Assembly (NCBI RefSeq): GCF_900142035.1
Contig: NZ_FQZI01000001.1
Coordinates: forward strand, 744,001-808,000
Length of the DNA: 64,000 bases
From: Flavobacterium terrae
GTDB lineage: Bacteria > Bacteroidota > Bacteroidia > Flavobacteriales > Flavobacteriaceae
Reading direction: 5' to 3'
Below, piece after piece: positions 7,702 to 17,080 of this stretch (position 1 is the stretch's first letter; each line of letters starts with the position of its first letter). The translations under genes were made by a program, and so were the position numbers. The notes under the pieces are model-generated. The model saw only the letters and a program-made list of their open reading frames with translations. It made no database searches and was not told the DNA's origin.

Positions 7702-9963
7702 ATGAAAAATCTTAAAAACGCAATTTTTTATTTTGCAGTGACAGGAGTCTTTACAACCCTTATGTATTGGATAGTAGGGGAAGGTAAAGGATTAGAAATA
7801 GGTAGAAAAATAATAGCTCCCACCTCAAAAAATACTTATTGGAATGATTTCCTTATTGCGTTAAGCCATAATTTAGAACACCCTTTAGCAATTCTATTAG
7901 CTCAAATAATTACAATAATAATTATAGCTCGCTTTTTTGGCTGGATTTTTAAAAAGATAGGTCAACCTTCTGTTATAGGTGAAATTATAGCTGGAATTTT
8001 TTTAGGACCTTCTCTTGTTGGAATGTATTTTCCTGAGTTTTCAAGTGTATTATTTCCTGTAGAATCGTTAGCAAATCTTCAGTTTTTAAGTCAAATTGGA
8101 TTAATTCTATTCATGTTTGTTATAGGAATGGAATTGGATTTAAAAGTTCTTAAAAATAAAGCGAATGATGCTGTTATTATAAGTCATGCAAGTATTGTTA
8201 TCCCCTTTGCATTGGGCATGGTTTTGGCGTATTCTATTTACCACAAGTTTGCACCACAAGGTGTTGAATTTTTATCATTTAGTCTTTTTCTTGGAATTGC
8301 AATGAGTATTACAGCTTTTCCTGTACTTGCAAGAATTGTACAAGAACGCGGAATACACAAAACTAGATTAGGAACTATAGTGATTACTTGTGCAGCAGCA
8401 GATGATATTACTGCTTGGTGTTTACTCGCTGTAGTGATAGCTATTGTTAAAGCAGGTAGTTTTGTAAGTGCTTTGTATGTGATAGGGTTAGCGGCTTTGT
8501 ATGTAATTGTAATGTTGTTTTTAGTAAAACCTTTCCTTAAAAGAGTAGGAGATTTGTATGGTAAAAACGATAATTTAAGTAAGCCTGTTGTAGCTATTTT
8601 CTTTTTAACCTTAATCATTTCTTCTTATTGTACCGAAGTGATAGGTATTCATGCATTATTTGGTGCCTTTATGACAGGGGCAATTATGCCAGATATAACA
8701 AAGTTTAGAAATATTTTTATTGATAAAGTTGAAGATATAGCTTTGATTTTACTTCTCCCATTGTTTTTTGTTTTTACTGGTTTGAGAACACAAATTGGAT
8801 TAATTAATGACCCTTATTTATGGAAAGTAACAGGACTTATTATACTCGTAGCCGTTATTGGTAAGTTCTTAGGAAGTGCTATTGCTGCTAAAGTTGTAGG
8901 ACAGGATTGGAAAGATAGTTTTACAATTGGAGCGCTCATGAACACAAGAGGGTTAATGGAACTTGTAGTTTTAAATATTGGCTATGATTTAGGGGTTTTA
9001 TCTTCAGAAATTTTTACCATGATGGTAATTATGGCATTAGTAACAACACTAATGACAGGTCCAGCTTTGGATGTAATTAATTTTATATTTAAAACAAAAG
9101 ATGTTGTAATTCCTGAAATTGAGCAAGCGGTTAGCAAATTTAAAATTTTGATTTCTTTTGGGAATTATGAGAAAGGAAAGTCACTTTTGAATGTTGCCAA
9201 TGCTTTAACTAAAAAGCAAAAAGAAAAAGCAGCTTTGACAGCTATGCATTTGTCTTTGAGTGATGAAATTCATGGCTTTAATATTGAAGAGTACGAAAAG
9301 GAAACTTTTGAACCTATTTTAGAAAAATCAAAACTCTTAAACGTAGAGATTAAAACTATTTTCAAAGCAACCACAGATATAGAAAATGATATTGCTGAGA
9401 TCGCAAAGCAAGGTGATTATGATTTATTATTAGTTGGTTTGGGTAAATCTATTTTCGAAGGAACTATTTTAGGGAAAGTGCTTGGATTTACTACTAGAAT
9501 TATAAATCCTGATAGATTATTAGATAAACTAACTGGAAAAGAAGGTTTGTTTTCTAATTCTATTTTTGATGAAAGAACACGTCAAATTATTGCAAAAAAT
9601 GAAACTCCTCTAGGAATTTTAGTAGACAACGAATTGCAATCTATAGATAAGATTTTTGTTCCTCTTTTTAATTTTGAAGATGCTTTTTTAGTAGATTATA
9701 TTCAGAAGTTTGTTTACAATAACAATTCGAAAGTGAATATACAAAATCAAGTAGAAAATAATTACTTAATTAATAATGCTGTGGAAACATTAGATAAAGA
9801 ATATCCAGATAATATTTCTTTTGTGAAAGAAGAGCAAGTTAATGCATCATTCCTTGTTAAGCAGGATTTAATGTTAGTTAGTTTAGAAAGTTGGAAAAAA
9901 TTAGTAGCTACCAATAATATTTGGCTGAGTAATTTGCCTTCGGTTTTAATTATTAAACCCTAA
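7702..9963 (+). CDS. Cation:proton antiporter, CPA2 family, with C-terminal USP-like domain
   Basis: The 753-residue protein exchanges Na+ or K+ for H+ across the inner membrane. About 12-13 helices occupy residues 5-450, with family signatures GQPSVIGEIIAGIFLGPSL, the helix-breaking FVIGMELDL and AAADDITAW, whose paired acidic residues bind the ion. The remaining about 300 residues are soluble. They contain a universal-stress-protein-like alpha/beta region (FKILISFGNYEKGKSLLNVA onward and LLLVGLGKS) that probably senses nucleotides or regulates the pore. The ATG at 7702 is chosen because the upstream TTG would add 12 unlikely residues. The 3' end overlaps the converging gene by 18 bases. Confidence 0.88.
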   Translation: MKNLKNAIFYFAVTGVFTTLMYWIVGEGKGLEIGRKIIAPTSKNTYWNDFLIALSHNLEHPLAILLAQIITIIIIARFFGWIFKKIGQPSVIGEIIAGIFLGPSLVGMYFPEFSSVLFPVESLANLQFLSQIGLILFMFVIGMELDLKVLKNKANDAVIISHASIVIPFALGMVLAYSIYHKFAPQGVEFLSFSLFLGIAMSITAFPVLARIVQERGIHKTRLGTIVITCAAADDITAWCLLAVVIAIVKAGSFVSALYVIGLAALYVIVMLFLVKPFLKRVGDLYGKNDNLSKPVVAIFFLTLIISSYCTEVIGIHALFGAFMTGAIMPDITKFRNIFIDKVEDIALILLLPLFFVFTGLRTQIGLINDPYLWKVTGLIILVAVIGKFLGSAIAAKVVGQDWKDSFTIGALMNTRGLMELVVLNIGYDLGVLSSEIFTMMVIMALVTTLMTGPALDVINFIFKTKDVVIPEIEQAVSKFKILISFGNYEKGKSLLNVANALTKKQKEKAALTAMHLSLSDEIHGFNIEEYEKETFEPILEKSKLLNVEIKTIFKATTDIENDIAEIAKQGDYDLLLVGLGKSIFEGTILGKVLGFTTRIINPDRLLDKLTGKEGLFSNSIFDERTRQIIAKNETPLGILVDNELQSIDKIFVPLFNFEDAFLVDYIQKFVYNNNSKVNIQNQVENNYLINNAVETLDKEYPDNISFVKEEQVNASFLVKQDLMLVSLESWKKLVATNNIWLSNLPSVLIIKP

Positions 9964-12201
9964 ATTGATTTGTATACTCAATTTTATGGCAATATTATCT
10001 TCAAATTGGGGTAAATGATTTGCACCATATCTATAAGTAGCAGTAAAACCTATGCCTCTGTAAATTTGATTTAATTCGAAACCTGATTCTAAAAACCCTT
10101 TATCAAGTGTTTTGAAATAAAAGTTTTTGTGTTTTTCCTTGTTGTCAAGAGTGCCTATTCCGTATCGACTAACTAATGAGAAAACAGGTTTTATTCTTCT
10201 TGATATTTCTAGTTTAGGGAATTGATGTTCTAATTGGAAAAAAGCATGCTTGTTTGAAATAAATTCATTGTAAAACATAGTTTCAAAGCTGTCTCTTCCG
10301 GCAAAAGTTATTCTTTTTAAAATTTTATTCTTGTTGAGATTATTTGGAGAATGATTATATAAATGAGTTATTGGGACATCTCCATAAGCATATCCTGTTT
10401 CTGCTAAAAAAAGTATTTTATGATTTGAATTGAATTTTTTCTGATAATCAAATCTAAATTCAAATTTACCGAAATCAAAATAATTGTTCCAAACTCCATC
10501 TAACGATTGCGAGATTTGAAATGTAAATTTTGGAAACTTTTTTTCAATTTCAATTTTTCCGCTAGGTGTCTGCATGTATTTGCTGAAAGGGTTCCATTGT
10601 AAAGATGCAGTAAATATTGTAGCGTAAAAGTCATCATATAATACACCGTTATTTTCAAAAAAATAATCAAATTTAGGTTCAATGAAACTATGAGTAATTT
10701 GAAAAACACTTTGAGTTTTAGGAATCATTTTCGTTTCTAAAAAAGCTTTCCAGGTCTCATGATTATAAAATGTACTAATATTGAAAGGTCTAGGATCGTA
10801 AATTTTAAAAACACGTTTGTCAATTTCAAAGTTTGTGTTAGCAATTTCACTCAAATCATCTTTATAAGAGAGACCAAGCCAGGTTTCAGATTGATTTCCT
10901 ATTTTTAGAGCATTGGATATAAATACTTTAAAGAAACCGTCTTTTGTTCCATATGCGCCATATCCTTCAATTTTATATCTTTTTGACAGTTTTTCGTTTG
11001 TTACTCCCCCAATTCCTAATCTAAACCCTTCGTAGTTGTTGTAACGAATAAGGTATCTTAAGTCAACATCAAAAAACCCAATAGGATAGTAGCCGTTAAT
11101 TACTTTTCGTCCAATTTTTATTTTGTTTTCCCATCTTCTTTTTTGTACCAAACTATCCAATGAAATGTAAGTAGGATTACTTCTTACATCGGTCGAATCA
11201 TTAAAGTATGTATACCATAAATTATCTTTTTTTGAAATTGCCTTTTCGTTAATCTCAATTTCTGTGTCATTTTGGTTTAGGCTAGATATTTGATTAAATC
11301 GAGGTTCAAAATAGGTAGTATTCGATTTGATTTCTATAAAATCTGAGGCGTATTTTTTATTTCCTGGATTTAATTTTGGATCTGTTCCTTCAAAAGTAAT
11401 TGTTTCACCTAAAATTTTTATAGGAGCTTTGCTATTCCCTTTTTTAATAGTTAAACTAGTTTTTTTAGGGATCCAGTTGTTAATTTCAACATTAAAATCA
11501 AATTCATGTAAAGAAAAAACTTTTAGAATTCTTGATACTCTGAGTTCTAATTTTGCAATGCTGAATTTTTCTGCGTCGATAAATAATGTACCATAGAGTT
11601 TGTTTTTTTTGCTTTCAGTCTTTGGTTCAAATTCTATTCTGTAAACTTTTCGGTCTTCTAGTTGAATTACTTCTTTTAAGTTGTAATTGTATTTTGAAAG
11701 GCCTCTTTTTGAAATAGGATTGTAATATTCTTTTTCTACTAATGAGTATTTATGATCGTAAACGGATTGTGGTTGTAATTGAAGTGCAAAATATTCGTAA
11801 ATCGGTTCTTTGAAACCGGCCATTCTTGTTGCTAAAATAATCTCTTTGTTTTGACCATTTAGAGTTTTGAATTTTGAAATTTTCTCTGTTTGATACAAAT
11901 GTTGTTTTGAAATTATTTTTTTAAAATTAAAATCGGATGAGTCTATTTCTTTAAGGATTTTTTTACCTCTTTTTATCACAAAAATTGAATCAATATAACC
12001 GTTTATCAATTCTGGATTTGCTGTAATTATTAATTTGTTATAAGTTGTAGATTCAAAATTTCTAGTTTCGTTTGTTTTTGAAAGATTAATTGTTCTTTTA
12101 ATTATTTCATCAGCAGACAAATCAATTTTTTGCGCTTTTATTTTCATTATGAAACCAAATGAAAACAGAAAAACTATTAAAAAAACCTTTTTTAAAACCA
12201 T
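9946..12201 (-). CDS. Large outer-membrane protein, probably DUF5686-type
   Basis: A 751-residue protein with an N-terminal signal peptide (MVLKKVFLIVFLFSFGFIMKIKAQ). The segment after it (SADEIIKRTINLSKTNETRNFESTTYNK split over residues 30-55) resembles the opening of the Bacteroidetes DUF5686 family. A soluble region with YRIEFEPKTESKKN follows. The C-terminal half is made of amphipathic aromatic-rich beta strands and ends NLGFNN, as in outer-membrane barrels. The carboxypeptidase-regulatory-like domain often found at the front of this family is absent. Function is unknown. The family name is my recognition from sequence style and needs a profile search. Confidence 0.6.
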   Translation of the reverse strand: MVLKKVFLIVFLFSFGFIMKIKAQKIDLSADEIIKRTINLSKTNETRNFESTTYNKLIITANPELINGYIDSIFVIKRGKKILKEIDSSDFNFKKIISKQHLYQTEKISKFKTLNGQNKEIILATRMAGFKEPIYEYFALQLQPQSVYDHKYSLVEKEYYNPISKRGLSKYNYNLKEVIQLEDRKVYRIEFEPKTESKKNKLYGTLFIDAEKFSIAKLELRVSRILKVFSLHEFDFNVEINNWIPKKTSLTIKKGNSKAPIKILGETITFEGTDPKLNPGNKKYASDFIEIKSNTTYFEPRFNQISSLNQNDTEIEINEKAISKKDNLWYTYFNDSTDVRSNPTYISLDSLVQKRRWENKIKIGRKVINGYYPIGFFDVDLRYLIRYNNYEGFRLGIGGVTNEKLSKRYKIEGYGAYGTKDGFFKVFISNALKIGNQSETWLGLSYKDDLSEIANTNFEIDKRVFKIYDPRPFNISTFYNHETWKAFLETKMIPKTQSVFQITHSFIEPKFDYFFENNGVLYDDFYATIFTASLQWNPFSKYMQTPSGKIEIEKKFPKFTFQISQSLDGVWNNYFDFGKFEFRFDYQKKFNSNHKILFLAETGYAYGDVPITHLYNHSPNNLNKNKILKRITFAGRDSFETMFYNEFISNKHAFFQLEHQFPKLEISRRIKPVFSLVSRYGIGTLDNKEKHKNFYFKTLDKGFLESGFELNQIYRGIGFTATYRYGANHLPQFEDNIAIKLSIQINLGFNN

Positions 12202-12230
12202 TTAAGAAGAATATATCCCGTAGGGGTTTA

Positions 12231-12238
12231 CAAATATA
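12231..12238 (-). promoter_or_regulatory. Likely -7 element for the outer-membrane protein gene
   Basis: The minus strand reads TATATTTG, an exact TAnnTTTG match, 29 bases before the ATG at 12201. A -33 partner is not evident. Confidence 0.4.
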
Positions 12239-12250
12239 GATTTATTCCAT

Positions 12251-12276
12251 AAAAAAATCTGCATGAAGCAGATTTT
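12251..12276 (-). terminator. Intrinsic terminator after the coiled-coil gene
   Basis: The stem AAAATCTGC (12254-12262) with GCAGATTTT (12268-12276) has a five-base loop and is followed on the minus strand by seven T. It lies just past the stop at 12301. Confidence 0.75.
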
Positions 12277-12300
12277 AGTGGTTTTGTTTTGTGTTAAGTA

Positions 12301-13164
12301 TTATTCTAATTCAAAAGAGGAATTCAATATTAATTTAGATTTGTCAAAAACATTTAAAAAAAATGATCCTGATTCTAAATCATTTGTTGGTACTTCTATT
12401 GTTACAGGAGTTGTTTTTCCATCATATTTTATTTCTTTAGAAGCGCTGTATGCTAATGATTTTCCTCCAAATTTTTTCTCTTTTTTAGTGCCAACAATAT
12501 TGTTTTTACTGTTAATGATTTGAACATAAAGTTCTTTTGTTGTTGGTTTTGTGAAGTCATTTTCAGCAATTGAAAATGTTACAGTTATTAAATCTGTTCT
12601 GCTAGCTTTCTTTGTTTCTATTTGTTTACCTGAATTACGAGTTTTAAAAAAACTAGTTTTTAAATCATAGAAATAAAGTTTTGAAGCTGACGATATTTTT
12701 TTTGCCAATTTTTTGTGTGCAATTAACAAAGTGTCGTTTTTAGTTTTTTCTCTCTTTAAGGCTAAATTAGTACTGTCAATTTTCTTTTTATATACATCTA
12801 CTTCGTCTAATAGAAGTTTTATTTTTTCGTCTATATCAGTAACATTTTTTTTGTAGTCAGCAATATTGTTAGCGTTAATGTTTTTTCTTTGTTTTAATTC
12901 ACTAATTAGTTTTTTTATTTTGAGCTCTTCCGCAGTCACTTTTTTTGACAAAAAACTATTGTTTGTCATAGTTTGGGTTAACAATTGCTGAGATTTTTCG
13001 AGGTCTTTAATAATGTTGTGTTTTTCTTCTCTAAGTGAAATAATCATGTCTTTAGATCTGTCAGACATCTTATAGATGTAATACATGCTTCCTATTAGCG
13101 TAGTTGCTAAAAGGACTATTACAGTTTTTAAATTATTATTTACTTTTTGAGTGTTTTTTTGCAT
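12301..13164 (-). CDS. Membrane-anchored coiled-coil protein of unknown function
   Basis: The 287-residue protein has one transmembrane helix near residues 13-31 (VIVLLATTLIGSMYYIYKM). A long charged coiled coil of about 110 residues (roughly 35-150) follows, then a beta-rich C-terminal domain of about 120 residues (DLITVTFSIAENDFTKPTTK onward). The topology suggests a protein anchored in the inner membrane with the coiled coil and C-terminal domain outside. It lies 8 bases after the MFS gene and is probably co-transcribed. I recognise no family. Such proteins in flavobacteria are usually left as hypothetical, and gliding or envelope roles would be guesses. Confidence 0.75.
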   Translation of the reverse strand: MQKNTQKVNNNLKTVIVLLATTLIGSMYYIYKMSDRSKDMIISLREEKHNIIKDLEKSQQLLTQTMTNNSFLSKKVTAEELKIKKLISELKQRKNINANNIADYKKNVTDIDEKIKLLLDEVDVYKKKIDSTNLALKREKTKNDTLLIAHKKLAKKISSASKLYFYDLKTSFFKTRNSGKQIETKKASRTDLITVTFSIAENDFTKPTTKELYVQIINSKNNIVGTKKEKKFGGKSLAYSASKEIKYDGKTTPVTIEVPTNDLESGSFFLNVFDKSKLILNSSFELE

Positions 13165-13172
13165 TGATAATA

Positions 13173-14411
13173 TTACTGTATTTTGAATTTGTTTTCTGTT
13201 TTAATGTTTTTGTCTAGTATATAATACATGCTGATTCCTATTATTCCAACCAAAGCCATTAATAACCAATTTGAAAAGTAATTAAAATTTTCGATAACTG
13301 TAAATCCAACTTTAGGACTAGTTATTTGTGCTACACTAAAACTCATTGTGTATAATGCCATATACTTTCCTTCATGGCCTTTTATAGCTCTATTAAAAGC
13401 AAATGTATTAGAAAAAGAAAACAATAATATTTGGCCAATTGTAATTAAGAAAATACTTAAGGCCATTATGGTTATTGATTTTGAAATTAATAAACAAAAG
13501 AACCCGAGTGTCATGAACACAGATCCTGATAAAATTATTTTAGTGTCTTTGTATTTTTTTGTTTCCAAAAAACCTATTAATGGCATTTCGAATAAAAATA
13601 TAATAATACCATTAAGCGAAAGCAGAAGTCCTATTTCGATTTCACTTAGCTTCAGTTTTTCAGTATTATACAAAGGGATTGTTGTAAATAATTGAAAAAA
13701 TAAGAAGGCAGTTATGAAACTAGCAAATAAGAAGAGCACAAAGTTCTTGTCGTAAATGTTACTTTTTTGTATTAGAGTTTTATTTTCTTTTTTGCGAAGT
13801 ATTGTTTTTCTTGCTTTGTAAATTTTACTTTCATCTATGAGTAACATAAATGTTGTTATAGCTATAATACAAGTTAAACCATCAATCCAAAATAATAAAT
13901 CATAATTGTCTTTTTGAATTAGCATACCTGCAATTATAGGTCCCGAAACTATACCTAGATTTACAGCAAGTCTAATGAGTGTTAATGCTCTTGTTCTATT
14001 TTGATCATTAGTAAAGTTAGAAACCGCAACATACATTGCTGGTTTGTACATGTCTGCAATTGCTGTGATTAAAAACAAACCAACACATAACTCGACAAAA
14101 TCATATAAAAACATTAATGCGATTATTCCAAATCCAGTTAAGAAGAGGCTTGAGAGCATTATGGTGTAATAACCTATTTTATCAGTCAATTTACCACCTA
14201 TCCACGATCCTGTTAATGATCCAAGACCTATGCATGCCATCATCCATCCAATTTCATTGAATGAAAAGAAAAATTCCTCATGTAAATATTTTGTCAGGAA
14301 GGGCATAACCATGGCGCCCGTTCTGTTGATATAAGTAATGAGCGTTAATACCCATATTTCACGAGAAAATCCTTTAAAATTGTCTATATAGGAATTAAAA
14401 TAACGTTGCAT
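13173..14411 (-). CDS. Major facilitator superfamily transporter (multidrug-type)
   Basis: A 412-residue inner-membrane protein with 12 predicted helices in two six-helix halves. The loop after helix 2 has the MFS motif A form GSWIGGKLTDKIGYY, with Gly, Asp and basic residues in the expected places. Helix 4 begins NDQNRTRALTLIRLAVNLG, close to the drug:H+ antiporter branch. The second half starts near residue 220 (NFVLFLFASFITAFLFFQLF). It probably exports small molecules using the proton gradient, but the substrate cannot be told. The coiled-coil gene follows after 8 bases. Confidence 0.85.
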   Translation of the reverse strand: MQRYFNSYIDNFKGFSREIWVLTLITYINRTGAMVMPFLTKYLHEEFFFSFNEIGWMMACIGLGSLTGSWIGGKLTDKIGYYTIMLSSLFLTGFGIIALMFLYDFVELCVGLFLITAIADMYKPAMYVAVSNFTNDQNRTRALTLIRLAVNLGIVSGPIIAGMLIQKDNYDLLFWIDGLTCIIAITTFMLLIDESKIYKARKTILRKKENKTLIQKSNIYDKNFVLFLFASFITAFLFFQLFTTIPLYNTEKLKLSEIEIGLLLSLNGIIIFLFEMPLIGFLETKKYKDTKIILSGSVFMTLGFFCLLISKSITIMALSIFLITIGQILLFSFSNTFAFNRAIKGHEGKYMALYTMSFSVAQITSPKVGFTVIENFNYFSNWLLMALVGIIGISMYYILDKNIKTENKFKIQ

Positions 14412-14472
14412 TGTTTTGGGGCTTAGGTCTTAAAAAAAATAGTCGAGAATTTTCTAAAAGAAAATGTAGGAA

Positions 14473-15543
14473 CTAGTAGATTTTTTTGACTTTTTTAGAA
14501 CGATCAGCTACGTATGAAACAAGCCAAGCGATTTGTCCTTCTTTTGCAAAGTATAATTTTTTGTTATTCACTTCAGGTATAGCTTCAAGGCATACTAATA
14601 AAATATTGCTACCTGAGATTAGATATTTTTGCGAATATGTTTTTAAAACTTTTTCAATGTCTTTGTCGGTTTTTGCAAGTTCTTCAAATCGTTTGAAATT
14701 ATTTTTCAAAATCGCATCATAGTTTATTACATCTTCTAGCTTAAATTCATTGAAAGTTTCCTTTGCAGCCCCATTATATAAGGTATAAAATGCCCAAACT
14801 GCACCACCTGACATATAAACTTTTTCTTTTTCCAGAGCTGTTGGTTTTGAGCCATACATAACGTTTACTTGTTCGCGAAGTGTAGGTAAAAATCCAAAAG
14901 ACTTAATGTTGAACTCGTTAATTTCATCATTCCTAGTTTTTTTGAGAACAGCTTCTGTTAATGTTATTGTACCGTAATTCAAGCTAAGTGGGAAAAACAC
15001 AAAATTTTCACTGTTGTAAACATCTACATATCCTCCTTTTGTATTTCCTCCTCCAATATCTAAAACCATCGAGTCTTTATAATCAACTGGTGGAATACAA
15101 CCTTTTAAAAGCATTTTTCCTTCCATTTGAGCATCGATAAATTCCATTTCTTTACCAATTGCAGCCTTAACTTTATCTACAAGTGCTTGAGTATTTTTTG
15201 CCATTGCAACACCTGAAGAGCCTACAATGAAAATGTTTCCATCAGCCACTCCAATTTCGTTTTTAATTTTTTTGTAATTATTTGTTATTACGGTTGTTGC
15301 ACGATCTATATCTTCTGGAATTAAGTTTCCATCTATCGAAATCCCTTTTGCTAAAGCAACATTTTCAGTCCAATAGGATTTTATGTTAAAACCTCCTTTT
15401 TTAATGTTGTAAACATCTATTACAGACATTTTGATTCCTTTACTTCCTACTTCAATTCCTGCAAAAATATTTTCTTGTGAAAAGAGTATTGGTTGAACTA
15501 ATAATAATAAGGCTATTGTAAAATGTAGTCGTAAACTTTTCAT
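14473..15543 (-). CDS. Exported Ppx/GppA-like (ASKHA-fold) protein
   Basis: The 356 residues include a clear signal peptide (MKSLRLHFTIALLLLVQPILFSQ). The next part has the actin-like phosphate-1 loop as GIEVGSKGIKMSV (29-41), a phosphate-2 motif DIGGGN at 162-167 and a candidate catalytic Glu141 in AQMEGKML. This is the order found in exopolyphosphatase/pppGpp phosphatase enzymes. Those enzymes are normally cytoplasmic, so a signal peptide is unexpected: ATP, (p)ppGpp and most polyphosphate are not periplasmic. The substrate is therefore open. It lies 61 bases upstream of the MFS gene on the same strand. Confidence 0.65.
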   Translation of the reverse strand: MKSLRLHFTIALLLLVQPILFSQENIFAGIEVGSKGIKMSVIDVYNIKKGGFNIKSYWTENVALAKGISIDGNLIPEDIDRATTVITNNYKKIKNEIGVADGNIFIVGSSGVAMAKNTQALVDKVKAAIGKEMEFIDAQMEGKMLLKGCIPPVDYKDSMVLDIGGGNTKGGYVDVYNSENFVFFPLSLNYGTITLTEAVLKKTRNDEINEFNIKSFGFLPTLREQVNVMYGSKPTALEKEKVYMSGGAVWAFYTLYNGAAKETFNEFKLEDVINYDAILKNNFKRFEELAKTDKDIEKVLKTYSQKYLISGSNILLVCLEAIPEVNNKKLYFAKEGQIAWLVSYVADRSKKVKKIY

Positions 15544-15627
15544 AAGCGTAGCTTTAGGTTAAATTTGTTACTAGGCTTCCAAAAATATTAAAATTTTGTT
15601 AATATAAAAGTTAAAATTGGTAATAAT

Positions 15628-15653
15628 AAAAAAATCCGTCAATAAGACGGATT
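15628..15653 (-). terminator. Intrinsic terminator after frr
   Basis: AATCCGTC (15633-15640) pairs with GACGGATT (15646-15653) around a five-base loop. On the minus strand the stem is followed by a run of seven T. It lies 24 bases past the frr stop. Confidence 0.85.
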
Positions 15654-15676
15654 CTAAATAAGGATATTTTCAATCG

Positions 15677-16240
15677 TTAAACCTTCATTATTTCAGCTTC
15701 TTTGATTGCTAAATGCTCATCTATTTTTTTGATAAAAGCATCTGTTAATTTTTGTACATTTTCTTCAGCAGTTTTACAAATGTCTTCAGAAGTGCCATCT
15801 TTTTCTAGTTTTTTGATATCTGTGTTAGCGTCTTTACGTGCATTACGAATACCAATTTTTGCATCTTCTGCTTCTGCTTTAGCTTGCTTTACTAAATCTT
15901 TACGACGTTCCTCTGTTAAAGGTGGTACAGAAATGATAATGTTATCACCATTGTTCATTGGGTTGAATCCAATGTTTGCAATCATAATTGCTTTTTCAAT
16001 AGGTTGTAACATGTTTTTTTCCCAAGGAGTAACTGTAATAGTTCTTGCATCGGGTGTATTTATGTTTGCAACCTGCGATAAAGGTGTTTGTGATCCATAG
16101 TAATCTACAAATACACCACCTAACATTTGTGGTGATGCTTTACCCGCACGAATATTTAAAAATTCTTTTTCTAAGTGAGCAATAGAGCCTTCCATAGATT
16201 CTTTAGTGCTGTCTAGTATAAAATTAATTTCTTCAGTCAT
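15677..16240 (-). CDS. frr: Ribosome recycling factor
   Basis: Splits post-termination ribosomes together with EF-G. The 187 residues match the family length (about 185). The diagnostic N-terminal helix segment HLEKEFLNIRAGKASPQML is followed by the short domain II (LSQVANINTPDARTITV... WEKNMLQPIEKAI). The long C-terminal helices carry PPLTEERRKDLVKQAK. It is directly downstream of pyrH with a 74-base gap, the usual pyrH-frr pairing, and a terminator follows. Confidence 0.97.
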   Translation of the reverse strand: MTEEINFILDSTKESMEGSIAHLEKEFLNIRAGKASPQMLGGVFVDYYGSQTPLSQVANINTPDARTITVTPWEKNMLQPIEKAIMIANIGFNPMNNGDNIIISVPPLTEERRKDLVKQAKAEAEDAKIGIRNARKDANTDIKKLEKDGTSEDICKTAEENVQKLTDAFIKKIDEHLAIKEAEIMKV

Positions 16241-16314
16241 TTTTTAGATTATTAAATTATTAGAGTGTTAGACTTTTTTATTAGTAAGACTAACTTGTCT
16301 AAATTCATTAAAAA

Positions 16315-17022
16315 TTATATATTAACTACAGTTCCTACGTTTTCTCCTTTGCAAATTTTTAATAAGTTGCCTTCCTTGTTCATGTCAAAAACAATTATTG
16401 GTAATTTATTTTCTTGACTTAAAGTAAAAGCAGTAGTATCCATTACATTTAATCCTTTGGCAAGAACATCTTCAAAAGAAATGTAATCGAATTTAACAGC
16501 ATCAGGGTTTTTTTCTGGATCTGCATTATAGACGCCGTCTACACGTGTTCCTTTTAAAATAACATCTGCATCTACTTCAATTCCTCTTAATACAGCAGCA
16601 GTATCGGTAGTAAAGTAAGGGTTTCCTGTTCCAGCACCAAATATTACGATGCGATTTTTTTCTAAATGCCTAACTGCTCTACGTTTAATATAAGGTTCTG
16701 CAATAGCTTCGATTTTTAAAGCAGTTTGCAATCGAGTTAACATTCCTTTTTCTTCTAATGCGCCTTGTAGTGCCATTCCGTTAATAACTGTGGCAAGCAT
16801 TCCCATGTAATCTCCTTGAACGCGATCCATACCATTACTTGCGCCAGCAACACCTCTAAAGATGTTTCCTCCACCAATAACGATTGCTATTTCTACTCCT
16901 AAATCATGAATTTGTTTTATTTCCTCAGCATATTCGCTAAGTCTTTTTGGATCAATACCATATTGGCGTTCTCCCATTAGTGCTTCTCCACTTAATTTTA
17001 GAAGTATTCTTTTGTATTTCAT
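16315..17022 (-). CDS. pyrH: Uridylate kinase (UMP kinase)
   Basis: Phosphorylates UMP to UDP with ATP in pyrimidine nucleotide synthesis, as a hexamer of amino-acid-kinase fold subunits. The 235 residues match the family. Motifs: KLSGEALMG at 9-17, GGGNIFRG at 50-57, [15 protein letters not shown] (the UMP-site helix), and [16 protein letters not shown] near 130-145. It begins with ATG at 17022 and is followed by frr on the same strand. Confidence 0.97.
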   Translation of the reverse strand: MKYKRILLKLSGEALMGERQYGIDPKRLSEYAEEIKQIHDLGVEIAIVIGGGNIFRGVAGASNGMDRVQGDYMGMLATVINGMALQGALEEKGMLTRLQTALKIEAIAEPYIKRRAVRHLEKNRIVIFGAGTGNPYFTTDTAAVLRGIEVDADVILKGTRVDGVYNADPEKNPDAVKFDYISFEDVLAKGLNVMDTTAFTLSQENKLPIIVFDMNKEGNLLKICKGENVGTVVNI

Positions 17023-17080
17023 TTTACATTGTTTAGCAGTGCAAATATAGATATTATCTGTGATTTTAGAAATACTGTTT

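Noticed and set aside
12263-12523. 86-residue plus-strand frame opposite the coiled-coil gene
   Set aside because: It is a shadow frame over the terminator and the antisense strand of a well-supported gene, with no family features.
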